From Flavobacterium sp. IB48 (GTDB lineage: Bacteria; Bacteroidota; Bacteroidia; Flavobacteriales; Flavobacteriaceae), in contig NZ_JAEFCA010000002.1 of assembly GCF_016405855.1 (NCBI RefSeq), positions 124,001 to 188,000 of the forward strand: 64,000 nt of DNA. Reading direction: 5' to 3'. Numbering within the stretch: position 1 is the stretch's first letter; the number at the start of each line of letters is the position of its first letter. Position numbers and translations under genes: made by a program. Positions 16,548-25,038 of this stretch are shown piece after piece. The notes under the pieces are model-generated. The model searched no databases and was not told where the DNA came from. It worked only from the letters and a program-made list of their open reading frames with translations.

Positions 16548-16833
16548 TTGCTTTAGTTTCTAAATATTTTTTCTCAATATAAAAAGTTCCAAACGGAATA
16601 AGAGAAGCGATTAGAATGATTGCAAATGTTTTTAAATCCCAATTCATTGATTTTTTTAATAAAAATGCCAAAACAATGTATCCGATAAATAAAACACCAT
16701 GTGTCATTCCTAACGGACGCAATAATGTATGATAAAGTTCAGGATTATTATTTTTGATAATCAACATATTAGCAAATAACACTAAATAAGAAATTCCCTC
16801 TAAAATGGCAGTAACTTTGAAAATCTTGAGCAT
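16540..16833 (-). CDS. DUF3817 small membrane protein
   Basis: The ATG at 16833 is used (97 residues), since it starts MLKIFKVTAILEGISYLVL, the usual DUF3817 beginning; the frame extends ten codons upstream without other support. Three hydrophobic segments are visible (about 8-27, 42-60, 66-84). The conserved RPLGMTHGVLFIGYIVL segment contains the family's GxxHG-like core. Function is unknown. It overlaps the MscS channel gene by eight bases, suggesting a shared osmotic or membrane role. Confidence 0.7.
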   Translation of the reverse strand: MLKIFKVTAILEGISYLVLFANMLIIKNNNPELYHTLLRPLGMTHGVLFIGYIVLAFLLKKSMNWDLKTFAIILIASLIPFGTFYIEKKYLETKANA

Positions 16834-16884
16834 GTATATAATTTTTAAGTTTAATAGGCGCAAAATTAAGTATTATCGTTGGTT

Positions 16885-16919
16885 TTTGAGGTATTTATAA
16901 AGAAAGTAATTTACTTTTG
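16885..16919 (+). promoter_or_regulatory. Promoter of the DUF6155 gene
   Basis: TTTG (16885-16888) and TACTTTTG (16912-16919) match -33 and -7 with a 23-bp gap, at the long end of the accepted range. The ATG lies 19 bases beyond the -7 box. Confidence 0.5.
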
Positions 16920-16937
16920 TAATCTTAAGTTTTGAGA

Positions 16938-17471
16938 ATGAGCAAAAGAGATTTAAAAAAATATTTAGGCGAATTAACCAAAGAGCAATTAGAAGAACAA
17001 TTGATAGAATTGTATGAGAAATTTGCTCCTGTAAAAGTGTACTATGATTTTGTTTTTAATCCAAAAGAAGACAAATTACTTCAGGATGCAAAGGTCAAAA
17101 TCTCACATGAATATTTTCCAATTAAAAAACCTGGAGCAAAATGGCGTCCGAAAGCCAAGATGCGAAGATCGGTTGCGCAAAAATTGATTAAGCATTTTAT
17201 GATGCTAGGTGTAGATTCATATGTTGTTGCCGATATTATGCTTTATAATATTGAAATCGCGCAAACGTTTTCTTCTCAAAATTTCATCAAGCAGGAATTG
17301 TTTTACAAAAGCATCTTAAATTCTTTTGAGCAAGCAACAAATTTTATTGTTTCAAACGGAATTTTTAACGATTTTAAATTGCGAATTAACGCTATTCATA
17401 AAGAAACTGTAGAGCAAAAATGGAAAAATAAGTACGATTTTGAGGCAATTTTGGAAAAAATCGACTACTAA
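16938..17471 (+). CDS. DUF6155 family protein
   Basis: The ATG at 16938 is preferred to an in-frame TTG two codons earlier, giving 177 residues. MSKRDLKKYLGELTKEQLEEQLIELYEKF and VYYDFVFNPKEDKLLQDAK match DUF6155 proteins known from Bacteroidota. Predicted helical and soluble, rich in Lys and Glu. No function is established. Stands alone with its own promoter ahead of a helicase gene 109 bases downstream. Confidence 0.65.
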   Translation: MSKRDLKKYLGELTKEQLEEQLIELYEKFAPVKVYYDFVFNPKEDKLLQDAKVKISHEYFPIKKPGAKWRPKAKMRRSVAQKLIKHFMMLGVDSYVVADIMLYNIEIAQTFSSQNFIKQELFYKSILNSFEQATNFIVSNGIFNDFKLRINAIHKETVEQKWKNKYDFEAILEKIDY

Positions 17472-17552
17472 AACCGTTTCTCATAAAAAATCTTTATTTA
17501 AAAAAAACATTTATTTTAAGTTAAAAGAAGATGAATAACTGTTTTTTCGGTG

Positions 17553-17560
17553 TATTTTTG
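17553..17560 (+). promoter_or_regulatory. -7 element of the RadD-like helicase gene
   Basis: TATTTTTG matches TAnnTTTG, 20 bases before the ATG at 17581. No clear -33 box. Confidence 0.4.
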
Positions 17561-17580
17561 CAAAAATCCAAAAATAAACA

Positions 17581-19119
17581 ATGTCTCAAAACACTTTAGA
17601 AATACAAAGAGAAGAGAAAAAAGAACTGTATGCATACCAAAAAGGCGATATTGACGCCATTTTTGACCGTTTAGACAATGCTCCTCCAAAACACCACTTA
17701 CTGTATCAGCTTCCAACAGGAGGAGGAAAAACAGTAATATTTTCTGAAATCGTTCGCCGCTATTTATCTCATAACGATAAAAAAGTGGTTGTTTTAACGC
17801 ACCGTATCGAACTTTGTAAACAAACTTCAAAAATGTTAACTGGTTTTGGTGTTACAAACAAAATAATTAACAGTAAAGTAAAAGAATTGCCTGATCAGAA
17901 TGATTTTTCTTGTTTCGTGGCGATGGTTGAAACTTTAAAAAACCGTATTAATGATGAAAAACTTCATTTAGACAATATCGGTTTAGTTATTATTGATGAG
18001 GCACATTACAACTCATTTAGAAAGTTATTAAACTCATTTAAAAATGCTTTTATTCTTGGAGTAACTGCAACACCTTTGAGTTCTAATATAAAATTACCAA
18101 TGCACCAAAGCTACAACGAACTTATCGTTGGTGATACTATCGGTTCATTGATTGAAAAAGGTTTCTTGGCAAAAGCTACAACTTATAGCTACGATGTTGG
18201 TTTGACTTCGTTAAAAGTTGGTATCAATGGAGATTATACAGTAAAATCTTCAGACGATTTATATACCAATACTTTAATGCAGGAAAAACTGCTTCATGCA
18301 TATACAGAACGTTCTTTAGGAAAGAAAACGTTGATTTTCAATAATGGTATTCATACTTCTTTATATGTATATGAGACGTTTAGAGAAGCAGGTTACGACA
18401 TCAGACACTTAGATAACACTAGTAGTTCTGAAGAACGTAAAGACATTTTACAATGGTTTAAAAAGACTCCTGACGCAATTTTAACTTCTGTCGGAATCTT
18501 GACAACTGGTTTTGATGAGCCAACCGTAGAAACAATTATTTTGAACAGAGCAACAAAATCGTTGACATTATATTTCCAAATGATTGGTCGTGGTTCTCGT
18601 AAATTACCTGGAAAAGATGAATTTACAGTTATCGATTTAGGAAACAATGCCGCACGTTTTGGTTTATGGAGCGATCCTGTTAATTGGCAACATATTTTTA
18701 AATCACCAGAATTTTATCTTGAAAACTTGCGTGATGATCACGAAATTGAATTGTTCTTTAAATATAGCATGCCACCAGAATTACGAGCAAAATTTAGTAA
18801 AACTGCCGAAGTTAATTTTGATGTAGATGAAGAGCATAAATTAATCATTAAACAAAATCTTCGTTCTAAAGTTGTTTTAGACAAATCTCTAGATCAGCAT
18901 GCTGCAATGTGTGTAGACAATACTGAAACACTTCAAGAAGCAAAAATGTTAGCTAAAGAATTAGAAGATGATATTGAAGATCGTATCAAACGTTATTCAA
19001 AATGCTTAAGCCAATGTAGTAAAAACTACCGAGAATGGCTAGTTGACGATTATAAGCAGAGATTAACTTTATTAATTGGTAAAAAGTATCGTGAGAAAAT
19101 CATGAACGAACCAGATTGA
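17581..19119 (+). CDS. Superfamily 2 DEAD/DEAH helicase, RadD/SSL2-like
   Basis: A 512-residue SF2 helicase. Motif I PTGGGKT is at 45-51, motif II DEAH at 139-142, motif III TATP near 163-166 and motif VI QMIGRGSR at 334-341, so both RecA-like domains are complete. A Gln/Tyr pair just before motif I (AYQKGD) is the expected Q-motif-like adenine contact. The layout is that of RadD/YejH and SSL2-type DNA repair helicases rather than RNA DEAD-box proteins. The C-terminal tail has paired cysteines (KCLSQCSKN, about 477-485), reminiscent of RadD's zinc finger but not a full four-Cys site. Likely acts in DNA repair. No repair genes adjoin it. Confidence 0.75.
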   Translation: MSQNTLEIQREEKKELYAYQKGDIDAIFDRLDNAPPKHHLLYQLPTGGGKTVIFSEIVRRYLSHNDKKVVVLTHRIELCKQTSKMLTGFGVTNKIINSKVKELPDQNDFSCFVAMVETLKNRINDEKLHLDNIGLVIIDEAHYNSFRKLLNSFKNAFILGVTATPLSSNIKLPMHQSYNELIVGDTIGSLIEKGFLAKATTYSYDVGLTSLKVGINGDYTVKSSDDLYTNTLMQEKLLHAYTERSLGKKTLIFNNGIHTSLYVYETFREAGYDIRHLDNTSSSEERKDILQWFKKTPDAILTSVGILTTGFDEPTVETIILNRATKSLTLYFQMIGRGSRKLPGKDEFTVIDLGNNAARFGLWSDPVNWQHIFKSPEFYLENLRDDHEIELFFKYSMPPELRAKFSKTAEVNFDVDEEHKLIIKQNLRSKVVLDKSLDQHAAMCVDNTETLQEAKMLAKELEDDIEDRIKRYSKCLSQCSKNYREWLVDDYKQRLTLLIGKKYREKIMNEPD

Positions 19120-19137
19120 TAATTTAAAAGTTAAATT

Positions 19138-19278
19138 GTTTCAGGTTTCATGTTTCAAGTTATTGGAATCTAAAATAGTATCATAATTTATAAAAGGAGA
19201 AATAGCATTTCAAAGTAAATGTGATTTCTCCTTTCAACTTATTAAGTTTTTGGTGTAACTTGAAACCTGAAACTTTAA
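19138..19278. repeat. Nested inverted repeat between the two helicase genes
   Basis: Outer arms carry the GTTTCAGGTT / AACTTGAAACCTGAAAC family also seen at 8332-8359. An inner perfect pair AAAGGAGAAAT (19193-19203) / ATTTCTCCTTT (19224-19234) is nested inside. It fills the gap before the DEAD-box gene and contains its likely 5' leader. Confidence 0.55.
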
Positions 19279-19292
19279 ACAAATTAAAGAAC

Positions 19293-20630
19293 ATGTCTAA
19301 ACCATTCTCAACATTAGGAATCTCGACTCCAATTTTAAAAGCTTTAAGCGAATTAAACATTGTTGAACCAACAGAAATTCAACAAAAAACAATTCCGTTA
19401 TTTTTGAGTGAAACTCACGATATAGTTGGTTTAGCTAAAACAGGAACAGGAAAAACTGCTGCTTTTGGATTGCCTTTATTACAATTAGTAAATTCAGAAT
19501 CTACTGAAGTCCAAGCTGTAATCTTAGTTCCAACAAGAGAATTAGGACAGCAGATTTTTAGAAATTTAGAAAGTTTTTCAAAATATATTCCTAATATATC
19601 TATTGCCTCAATTTGTGGAGGAACTCCAATAAAACCTCAAATAGAGAGATTAAAAGAAGGCGCTCAGATTGTTGTCGCAACTCCAGGACGTTTAATAGAT
19701 TTGATTCAGAGAAAAGCAATCGACATTAAAAAAGCTGAATATTTAGTTTTAGATGAAGCTGATGAAATGGTTACGATTCTAAAAGAAAGTTTAGATGAAA
19801 TTATTGCTGAATTACCTAAAAAACATCGTACTTTATTGTTTTCAGCAACACTTCCTGGAACAATTAAACAATTGATTCAGAATTATTTGAACAAAAATGT
19901 CGTTCAGATAAGTGCCAATATGGAAACTGTTGGAAATGAAGGAATAGACCATGAGTATATTGTGGTCGATCCAATTGAAAAGTTAGAAGTTTTAATGCAT
20001 TTCTTGAATTCTAGAGATGGCGAAAGAGGAATTATTTTCTGTAAAACTAAAGCTGCTGTAAACAAATTAGCCAAAAACTTAGCTATCAATAAGTTTTCTT
20101 CTGGAGCACTTCATGGAAGCTTGTCGCAAGGAATTCGCGATAGAATTATGGAACAGTTTCGTGAAGGCCATATCAACATTTTAGTTGCAACCGATTTGGC
20201 AGCGAGAGGAATCGATGTGAAAGAAATCTCGTATGTAATTAATTATCATTTGCCTGACACTTACGAGAACTATGTTCACCGAAGCGGAAGAACTGCAAGG
20301 GCAGGAGCAAAAGGACTTTCTTTGACTGTTTTACAGCAAGAAGAAGTTTTTGAAATTGCTGATTTCGAAAGAGAATTAGGAATTAAATTTTCTGAGTTTA
20401 AAAAACCTTCTGCAGCAAGTCTGGAAGAAAATAATATGCTTTTATGGGCAAAACAAATCTTCAAAACAAAACCAAATCATGAGCTTTCTCAGGATCTAAA
20501 AACACGAGTAAAAACCGTTTTTCATCATCTTACAAAAGATGAATTAATCGAGAAATTAATGGCAAGTTATGTCTTACAGAACAAAATCGATATAGTTGAA
20601 AAACCTGTTAAAAAATTCAAAAACAAATAA
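19293..20630 (+). CDS. DEAD-box RNA helicase
   Basis: The ATG at 19293 (445 residues) begins MSKPFSTLGISTPILKALSELNI, the normal DEAD-box Q-motif region; a GTG 24 codons earlier lies in the repeat and is rejected. Motif I TGTGKT is at 50-55, followed by PTRELGQQ, TPGR, DEAD, SAT and, in the second domain, the ARGID and HRSGRTARAG motifs. Complete RhlE/CshA-type core with a modest basic C-terminal tail (VEKPVKKFKNK). It would unwind short RNA duplexes in ribosome assembly or mRNA turnover. Its long 5' leader holds a strong hairpin repeat, which could be a target of autoregulation (inference). Confidence 0.9.
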   Translation: MSKPFSTLGISTPILKALSELNIVEPTEIQQKTIPLFLSETHDIVGLAKTGTGKTAAFGLPLLQLVNSESTEVQAVILVPTRELGQQIFRNLESFSKYIPNISIASICGGTPIKPQIERLKEGAQIVVATPGRLIDLIQRKAIDIKKAEYLVLDEADEMVTILKESLDEIIAELPKKHRTLLFSATLPGTIKQLIQNYLNKNVVQISANMETVGNEGIDHEYIVVDPIEKLEVLMHFLNSRDGERGIIFCKTKAAVNKLAKNLAINKFSSGALHGSLSQGIRDRIMEQFREGHINILVATDLAARGIDVKEISYVINYHLPDTYENYVHRSGRTARAGAKGLSLTVLQQEEVFEIADFERELGIKFSEFKKPSAASLEENNMLLWAKQIFKTKPNHELSQDLKTRVKTVFHHLTKDELIEKLMASYVLQNKIDIVEKPVKKFKNK

Positions 20631-20632
20631 GC

Positions 20633-20669
20633 ATGACAATTGTCATTGCATATTAAAGTTGTATATTTA
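20633..20669 (+). promoter_or_regulatory. ndh: Promoter of the NDH-2 gene with -33 box inside a palindrome
   Basis: TTG (20640-20642) and TATATTTA (20662-20669, one mismatch to TAnnTTTG) are 19 bp apart. The TTG lies in the centre of the perfect 14-bp palindrome ATGACAATTGTCAT (20633-20646), extendable with one bulged base. A protein bound there would cover the -33 element. Confidence 0.5.
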
Positions 20670-20707
20670 TAAGGAATTATTTTATAATCCTACTTAATAC
20701 AACATAT

Positions 20708-21973
20708 ATGAAAATAGTCATTATTGGAGGTGGGTTTGCAGGACTTAATCTAGCAAAAGAGCTTGTAAATCAGCCTCAAATACAAGTAACACTTGTAGAC
20801 AAGAATAATTATAACTTTTTCCCTCCACTTATATATCAAGTTGCAACAGCATTTTTAGAGCCATCGAGCATTAGTTATCCGTTTAGAAAATTCTTTGCTG
20901 GCAAAAAAAATCTGCAATTTCGCTTAGGCGAATTATTATCTGTTTCTCCAGCCGAAAAGAAAATCACTTTGAGCAACGGAGAATTAGATTACGATTATCT
21001 AGTTTTTGCAACTGGAGCAGAAACCAGCTATTTTGGTATGGAAAACGTTATGAAAAACGCTATTCCGATGAAAACTTTAAATGATGCCATCGAAATGCGT
21101 AACGCGCTTCTTAAAAATCTAGAAAAAGCTGCAATTTGTAAAGATATGCGTAAACGACGTAAATTATTGACAATTGTGGTGGCCGGAGGCGGACCAACTG
21201 GAGTGGAAGTTTCCGGAATGTTTGCAGAAATGCGAAAAAACATTCTCTTAAAAGAATATCCAGAATTAGACACTTCTGTAAGCAACGTTTATTTAGTTGA
21301 TGGAGGAGACGCTCTTTTAGCTCCAATGAGTAAAGATTCACAAAAAGATACTTTAGAAGCTTTAACCAAATTAGGCGTTGTCGTAAAATTAAACAGTCGT
21401 GTAACCGATTATGTTGATGATACTGTTCATTTTGAAAATGGAGAAACCATTAAAACTAAAAACCTTATCTGGGCTGCCGGTGTAACTGCAAAGATTTTTG
21501 AAGGAATGCCAAAGGAAAGCTACGGACGTGGACGCAGAATGGCAACTGACGTTTATAACAAAGTAAATGCTGTAGATAATATTTATGCAATTGGTGATAC
21601 TGCAATTTTAGCTGGTGACACAAATTTCCCTGACGGGCATCCGCAAGTTGCACAAGTTGCAATTCAGCAAGGATTAAATTTAGCTAAAAACTTTAAAGCA
21701 ATGGTAGCCAATAAACCGTTAAAACCATTTGCTTACAAAGACAAAGGCTCAATGGCAATTATCGGAAAAAACAAGGCTGTCGTAGATTTACCAAGTCCGA
21801 AATGGCATTTTAAAGGATTTTTTGCTTGGTTTATCTGGCTATTTGTTCACTTAATTTCATTGATAACCTATCGCAACAGGTTAAATACCTTCTGGAATTG
21901 GATGGTAGCTTATTTTGCAAAAGATCAATCACTTAGAATGATCATAAGACCTGAAAAAAGACAGCAAAGCTAA
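20708..21973 (+). CDS. ndh: Type II NADH:quinone oxidoreductase (NDH-2)
   Basis: A 421-residue flavoprotein of the pyridine nucleotide-disulphide family. The FAD site GGGFAG is at 7-12, the NADH site GGGPTG at 160-165, and the second FAD contact IYAIGDTA is near 296-303. The segment QVATAFLEPSSISYPFR after residue 44 is typical of NDH-2 quinone sites. The C-terminal WFIWLFVHLISLITYRNRL (about 375-393) is the amphipathic/hydrophobic membrane anchor. It oxidises NADH and reduces menaquinone without pumping protons. Single gene with a palindrome-covered promoter and a strong terminator at 22015-22046. Confidence 0.85.
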   Translation: MKIVIIGGGFAGLNLAKELVNQPQIQVTLVDKNNYNFFPPLIYQVATAFLEPSSISYPFRKFFAGKKNLQFRLGELLSVSPAEKKITLSNGELDYDYLVFATGAETSYFGMENVMKNAIPMKTLNDAIEMRNALLKNLEKAAICKDMRKRRKLLTIVVAGGGPTGVEVSGMFAEMRKNILLKEYPELDTSVSNVYLVDGGDALLAPMSKDSQKDTLEALTKLGVVVKLNSRVTDYVDDTVHFENGETIKTKNLIWAAGVTAKIFEGMPKESYGRGRRMATDVYNKVNAVDNIYAIGDTAILAGDTNFPDGHPQVAQVAIQQGLNLAKNFKAMVANKPLKPFAYKDKGSMAIIGKNKAVVDLPSPKWHFKGFFAWFIWLFVHLISLITYRNRLNTFWNWMVAYFAKDQSLRMIIRPEKRQQS

Positions 21974-22014
21974 AACTTTCTGAAAATTCTAAAATTGGAA
22001 AATTTTTAAATACT

Positions 22015-22046
22015 AAAAAGCCTAAATCAATGATTTAGGCTTTTTT
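22015..22046. terminator. Bidirectional intrinsic terminator
   Basis: Arms AAAAAGCCTAAAT and ATTTAGGCTTTTT around a short loop, with A and T runs on either side, between convergent NDH-2 and MFS genes. Confidence 0.85.
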
Positions 22047-22083
22047 ATTAGAATTTGGAATTTCTTCTTTGGCATTTAAAAAA

Positions 22084-23313
22084 TTAATGCCCAATCATAA
22101 CATCATCACTATCTGATAATTCCACTTTTTCTTTAATAAAACGCTTTCCGATATTTAAAATAATAAAGGCTGTAATCGTAGTTGTTGTCATAATGGCAAC
22201 CATAGGCGCTACAGAATCTTTTACAAAGACACCAATTGCAAATGATGCCAATGCACCAATTCCTAATTGAATAGCTCCCATTAAAGCAGAAGCACTACCT
22301 GTATTTTTAGCGAAAGGAGCAAGCGTTAATCCTGCCGTATTTGGGTTTGAAATTCCTAAACAAGCAAGAAATAAAAACAACATTCCGATCGTTTGATACA
22401 ATCCTAAAAGATCATTTAAGGCTAGAATTAAAAATATAATACTTATAATAGACTGCGAAATTAAAGCGCCATAGATCATTTGTTCGCTCGAAAATCGTTT
22501 TAACAGCATAGAATTCAACTGGCTAGAACCAATAAAACTAACTGACATAAGAGCAAAAATCCATCCATAAGTTTTAGCGTTAACATTATAAATATCCATA
22601 AAAACTAGAGGAGAAGCCGCTACATAAGAAAACAAGCCAGAAAATGCGACTGCTCCAGTAAATGCATAGGTATAAAATTGAGGTTCTTTTAAAACCATTA
22701 CAAAATTTGATATGATTGGTTTTGGTTTTAGCGAAATTGAATTATCTGGTTTATAAGTATCCGGAAGTCCGAATTGTGAAGCTGCTAAAATTACGATTCC
22801 CATACACATAAGAATAAAAAACACAGCGTGCCAACCTAAATCTTCTGTAACATAACCACCAATAGTTGGCGCCAACATAGGAGAAAGTCCAACAACAAGC
22901 ATTAAAAGCGAAAACACTTTTGGAATATCTTTTACAGGAAATAAATCACGAACCATTGCTACAGAGGCAACAGTTGCAGCACAACTTCCGATGGCTTGAA
23001 TAAAACGAAGCAATATGAAAGCATCAATATCAGCAACATAAATACATCCTAAAGAGGCAAGAATATATACTAGAAGCCCAATAAATAAAGGTTTTTTACG
23101 CCCAAAACGGTCTAATAAAGGCCCATAAAGCAATTGTCCAGCAGAAATTCCGATGAAATAACTGGATAAACTCATCGAAACTTTTGCTACAGAAGTATTT
23201 AAATCTTTTGCAATTCCTGAGAAACCAGGCAGATACATATCAATAGAAAAAGGACCAAGTGCAGTTAACGAACCTAAAATAAGGATTAGCTGGATATATT
23301 TTTTTGTTGTCAT
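22084..23313 (-). CDS. Bcr/CflA-type multidrug efflux MFS transporter
   Basis: A 409-residue protein with about twelve hydrophobic segments. The start GSLTALGPFSIDMYLPGF is the Bcr/CflA signature (DMYLP), followed by the MFS loop motif LLYGPLLDRFGRKKPLFIG between TM2 and TM3. The second half repeats the six-helix pattern. Relatives export chloramphenicol, bicyclomycin or sulfonamides using the proton gradient; the substrate here is unknown. Promoter -7 box CAAAGGTA lies at 23343-23350 and an inverted repeat just upstream of it (23364-23394) may be an operator. Confidence 0.85.
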   Translation of the reverse strand: MTTKKYIQLILILGSLTALGPFSIDMYLPGFSGIAKDLNTSVAKVSMSLSSYFIGISAGQLLYGPLLDRFGRKKPLFIGLLVYILASLGCIYVADIDAFILLRFIQAIGSCAATVASVAMVRDLFPVKDIPKVFSLLMLVVGLSPMLAPTIGGYVTEDLGWHAVFFILMCMGIVILAASQFGLPDTYKPDNSISLKPKPIISNFVMVLKEPQFYTYAFTGAVAFSGLFSYVAASPLVFMDIYNVNAKTYGWIFALMSVSFIGSSQLNSMLLKRFSSEQMIYGALISQSIISIIFLILALNDLLGLYQTIGMLFLFLACLGISNPNTAGLTLAPFAKNTGSASALMGAIQLGIGALASFAIGVFVKDSVAPMVAIMTTTTITAFIILNIGKRFIKEKVELSDSDDVMIGH

Positions 23314-23342
23314 TATCTTAAAAAACGGCTTATAATTTTCTG

Positions 23343-23394
23343 CAAAGGTAAAGATTTCATATCTTGTTATATAACTTGAAGAAGTTTATAACAA
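23343..23394 (-). promoter_or_regulatory. Promoter -7 box and inverted repeat of the MFS gene
   Basis: TACCTTTG (23350-23343) matches TAnnTTTG. TTGTTATA (23364-23371) and TATAACAA (23387-23394) form an inverted repeat centred about 42 bp above the predicted start at ~23337. No -33 box is visible. It also lies upstream of the divergent gene at 23463. Confidence 0.4.
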
Positions 23395-23462
23395 TAAATT
23401 AAAGTAATTGCCAACATTATTTAGTGTAACTATTTATTAATCTTTAAATTAGAAAAAAAATT

Positions 23463-23879
23463 ATGAAAAAGTACCTTTTGTTATTAGCAGTTTTATGCAC
23501 ATCAATTACGTTTGCGCAAACCATTACATCTAAACAAGAAGAAGCCAGTGTTGCGCAGTACGAACTTCTTAAAAAGGTTAACGAGTATTATCCGGATATT
23601 ACATTAAGTAAATCGGTCACCAATTTTTATGCAGACGGAAACATTATCGATTCACAACAAGATTTCGATTTAAGAGGAACAAAATTTTCAAGTTACAAGC
23701 TAGGAATTGAACCAGGAAACAAAAAAGTAAAGTTTGATTATGTTTCTACTGAAACTGGACACGTATACGGCGACGTTACGATTTTTAACGGAAACGCTTT
23801 GAGAACAACTTTTAACGAAAAAACGAATCAAATTGACGTGTCGTTAAACGGAAAATCAGTTTATTTGAAAAAATTATAG
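23463..23879 (+). CDS. Small exported protein of unknown function
   Basis: A 138-residue protein with a clear signal peptide MKKYLLLLAVLCTSITFAQ (cleavage after FAQ or ITFA). The mature part is beta-rich (DFDLRGTKFSSYKLGIEP, HVYGDVTIFNGNALRTTFN) and contains no recognised domain. The signal form ending in FAQ is common for periplasmic or secreted proteins of flavobacteria. A terminator follows at 23893-23926, so it is monocistronic. Confidence 0.55.
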   Translation: MKKYLLLLAVLCTSITFAQTITSKQEEASVAQYELLKKVNEYYPDITLSKSVTNFYADGNIIDSQQDFDLRGTKFSSYKLGIEPGNKKVKFDYVSTETGHVYGDVTIFNGNALRTTFNEKTNQIDVSLNGKSVYLKKL

Positions 23880-23892
23880 ATTTAAGAAAACT

Positions 23893-23926
23893 TAAAAAAA
23901 GCATCGCAAATATGTGATGCTTTTTT
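23893..23926 (+). terminator. Intrinsic terminator
   Basis: Arms AAAGCATCGC / GTGATGCTTT (one mismatch) around AAATAT, flanked by A and T runs, 14 bases after the stop at 23879. Confidence 0.75.
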
Positions 23927-23965
23927 GATTTATATTTGATTCAGATTTTAATACAACAAACTACA

Positions 23966-24349
23966 ATGAAAAAATTTCTTTTACTGGCATTTTTAATTTC
24001 GTTACAATCATTTGCGCAGCAAAATAAATTCTCAGGAACTTGGGGAAACAAAAAATGCAAAGACTGCAAAAAAGAATACATTTTTACAATTACGATTGCT
24101 CAGTCAAATTATAAAATTTTTGGAACCGCTGAAGTTACTAGCGATCATAAAGAATTAAATTCTGGAGTTTTAGAAGTTACGGGGCATGTGTATCCGCATG
24201 GCGATAAAGCTCAAATAAAATTTAAAGATCAAAACGGAAATACATCCAGCGCAGTTTTATTTGTAGAAGATTCAGTAATACAGTTTACTAAAAATGGTGG
24301 AAGCGATATTGTACCAAAAGAGATGATTTTGAATAAATTATATGAATAA
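23966..24349 (+). CDS. Small exported protein with CxxC motif
   Basis: The ATG at 23966 starts the signal peptide MKKFLLLAFLISLQSFAQ; ten codons upstream in frame add nothing and overlap the terminator region. 127 residues. The mature part opens with NKFSGTWGNKKCKDCKKEYIF, carrying a CKDC pair early (about residues 31-34), then beta strands typical of lipocalin-like extracytoplasmic proteins. Function unknown; the CxxC could bind metal or form a disulphide. No partner gene next to it. A weak hairpin follows at 24347-24372. Confidence 0.5.
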   Translation: MKKFLLLAFLISLQSFAQQNKFSGTWGNKKCKDCKKEYIFTITIAQSNYKIFGTAEVTSDHKELNSGVLEVTGHVYPHGDKAQIKFKDQNGNTSSAVLFVEDSVIQFTKNGGSDIVPKEMILNKLYE

Positions 24350-24372
24350 ACTCCTCTTCGGAGTTATTTCAA
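24347..24372 (+). terminator. Weak intrinsic terminator
   Basis: AACTCC-TCTTC-GGAGTT stem overlapping the stop codon, followed by an AT-rich stretch but only a short T run. Confidence 0.4.
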
Positions 24373-24378
24373 TTTGAA

Positions 24379-24410
<32 letters not shown>

Positions 24411-24545
24411 TAGAAACTGCCCTATAAATCTGTTATACGGCTTTTTGCGTAAAGTATTTTTATCTGCGATAAATTTACCATCCTTGCTTCTAATTTTTTT
24501 TGTTTGAGAACTTTTGTTTTATAAAACTACATCTCTCATAAATCT

Positions 24546-24815
24546 ACTGTATGATTTTTATTTTCGAAAAAACTCAAATATTCAAAATTTAGCTTACTGG
24601 ATTATTACAGTTTATTTTCAAAAGCATTTTACTTAAATTCAAATCGCTTAAAATGCACTGTATCATTTTTATTTTTGAAAATTTCCAAATATTCAAAATT
24701 TAGCTCGCTAGATTTACATACAGTTTGTTTTCTAATCAAAACATTTTCCTTATATTCAAATGTTCATAAATGCGCTGTATGATTTTAGATTTAAAATATT
24801 TTCAAATATCGCAGT
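24546..24815. repeat. Degenerate ~111-117-bp tandem repeat in a 689-base gene-free gap
   Basis: Units begin with ACTGTATG/ACTGTATC/GCTGTATG at 24546, 24657 and 24774. Units 1 and 2 share ATTTTTATTTT, CAAATATTCAAAATTTAGCT, ACAGTTT and end in AAATGC; the third is partial (to about 24815). A possible weaker copy precedes them (CATAAATCTACTGTATG near 24537). No reading frame of note exists in either strand. The rest of the gap (24373-24545, 24816-25038) holds nothing I recognise beyond AT-rich DNA and the promoter region of the next gene. Confidence 0.65.
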
Positions 24816-25038
24816 ATTTATCAATCTAGTTTTTGCCAATGTTTTTTTGTAAACATAAATCGTCTCTGTGCCAATCGTAAATATTCAATTTTTTAAAACA
24901 GAAAAGTTTTTGCAAGTCTTATTGTCATTATCTTTTAACATTTCTTTAAAATAGTTAGATTCTACTAAAGAACTTTCATTGTAAGAGTTTATTTTACTAT
25001 TTTTACATTCGATACTTTAAAAATAAATTATCACATAT

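Noticed and set aside
24546..24815. Could the regularly spaced repeat be a CRISPR array?
   Set aside because: Units are over 110 bp, degenerate, without unique spacers between conserved short repeats, and no cas genes are in the window.
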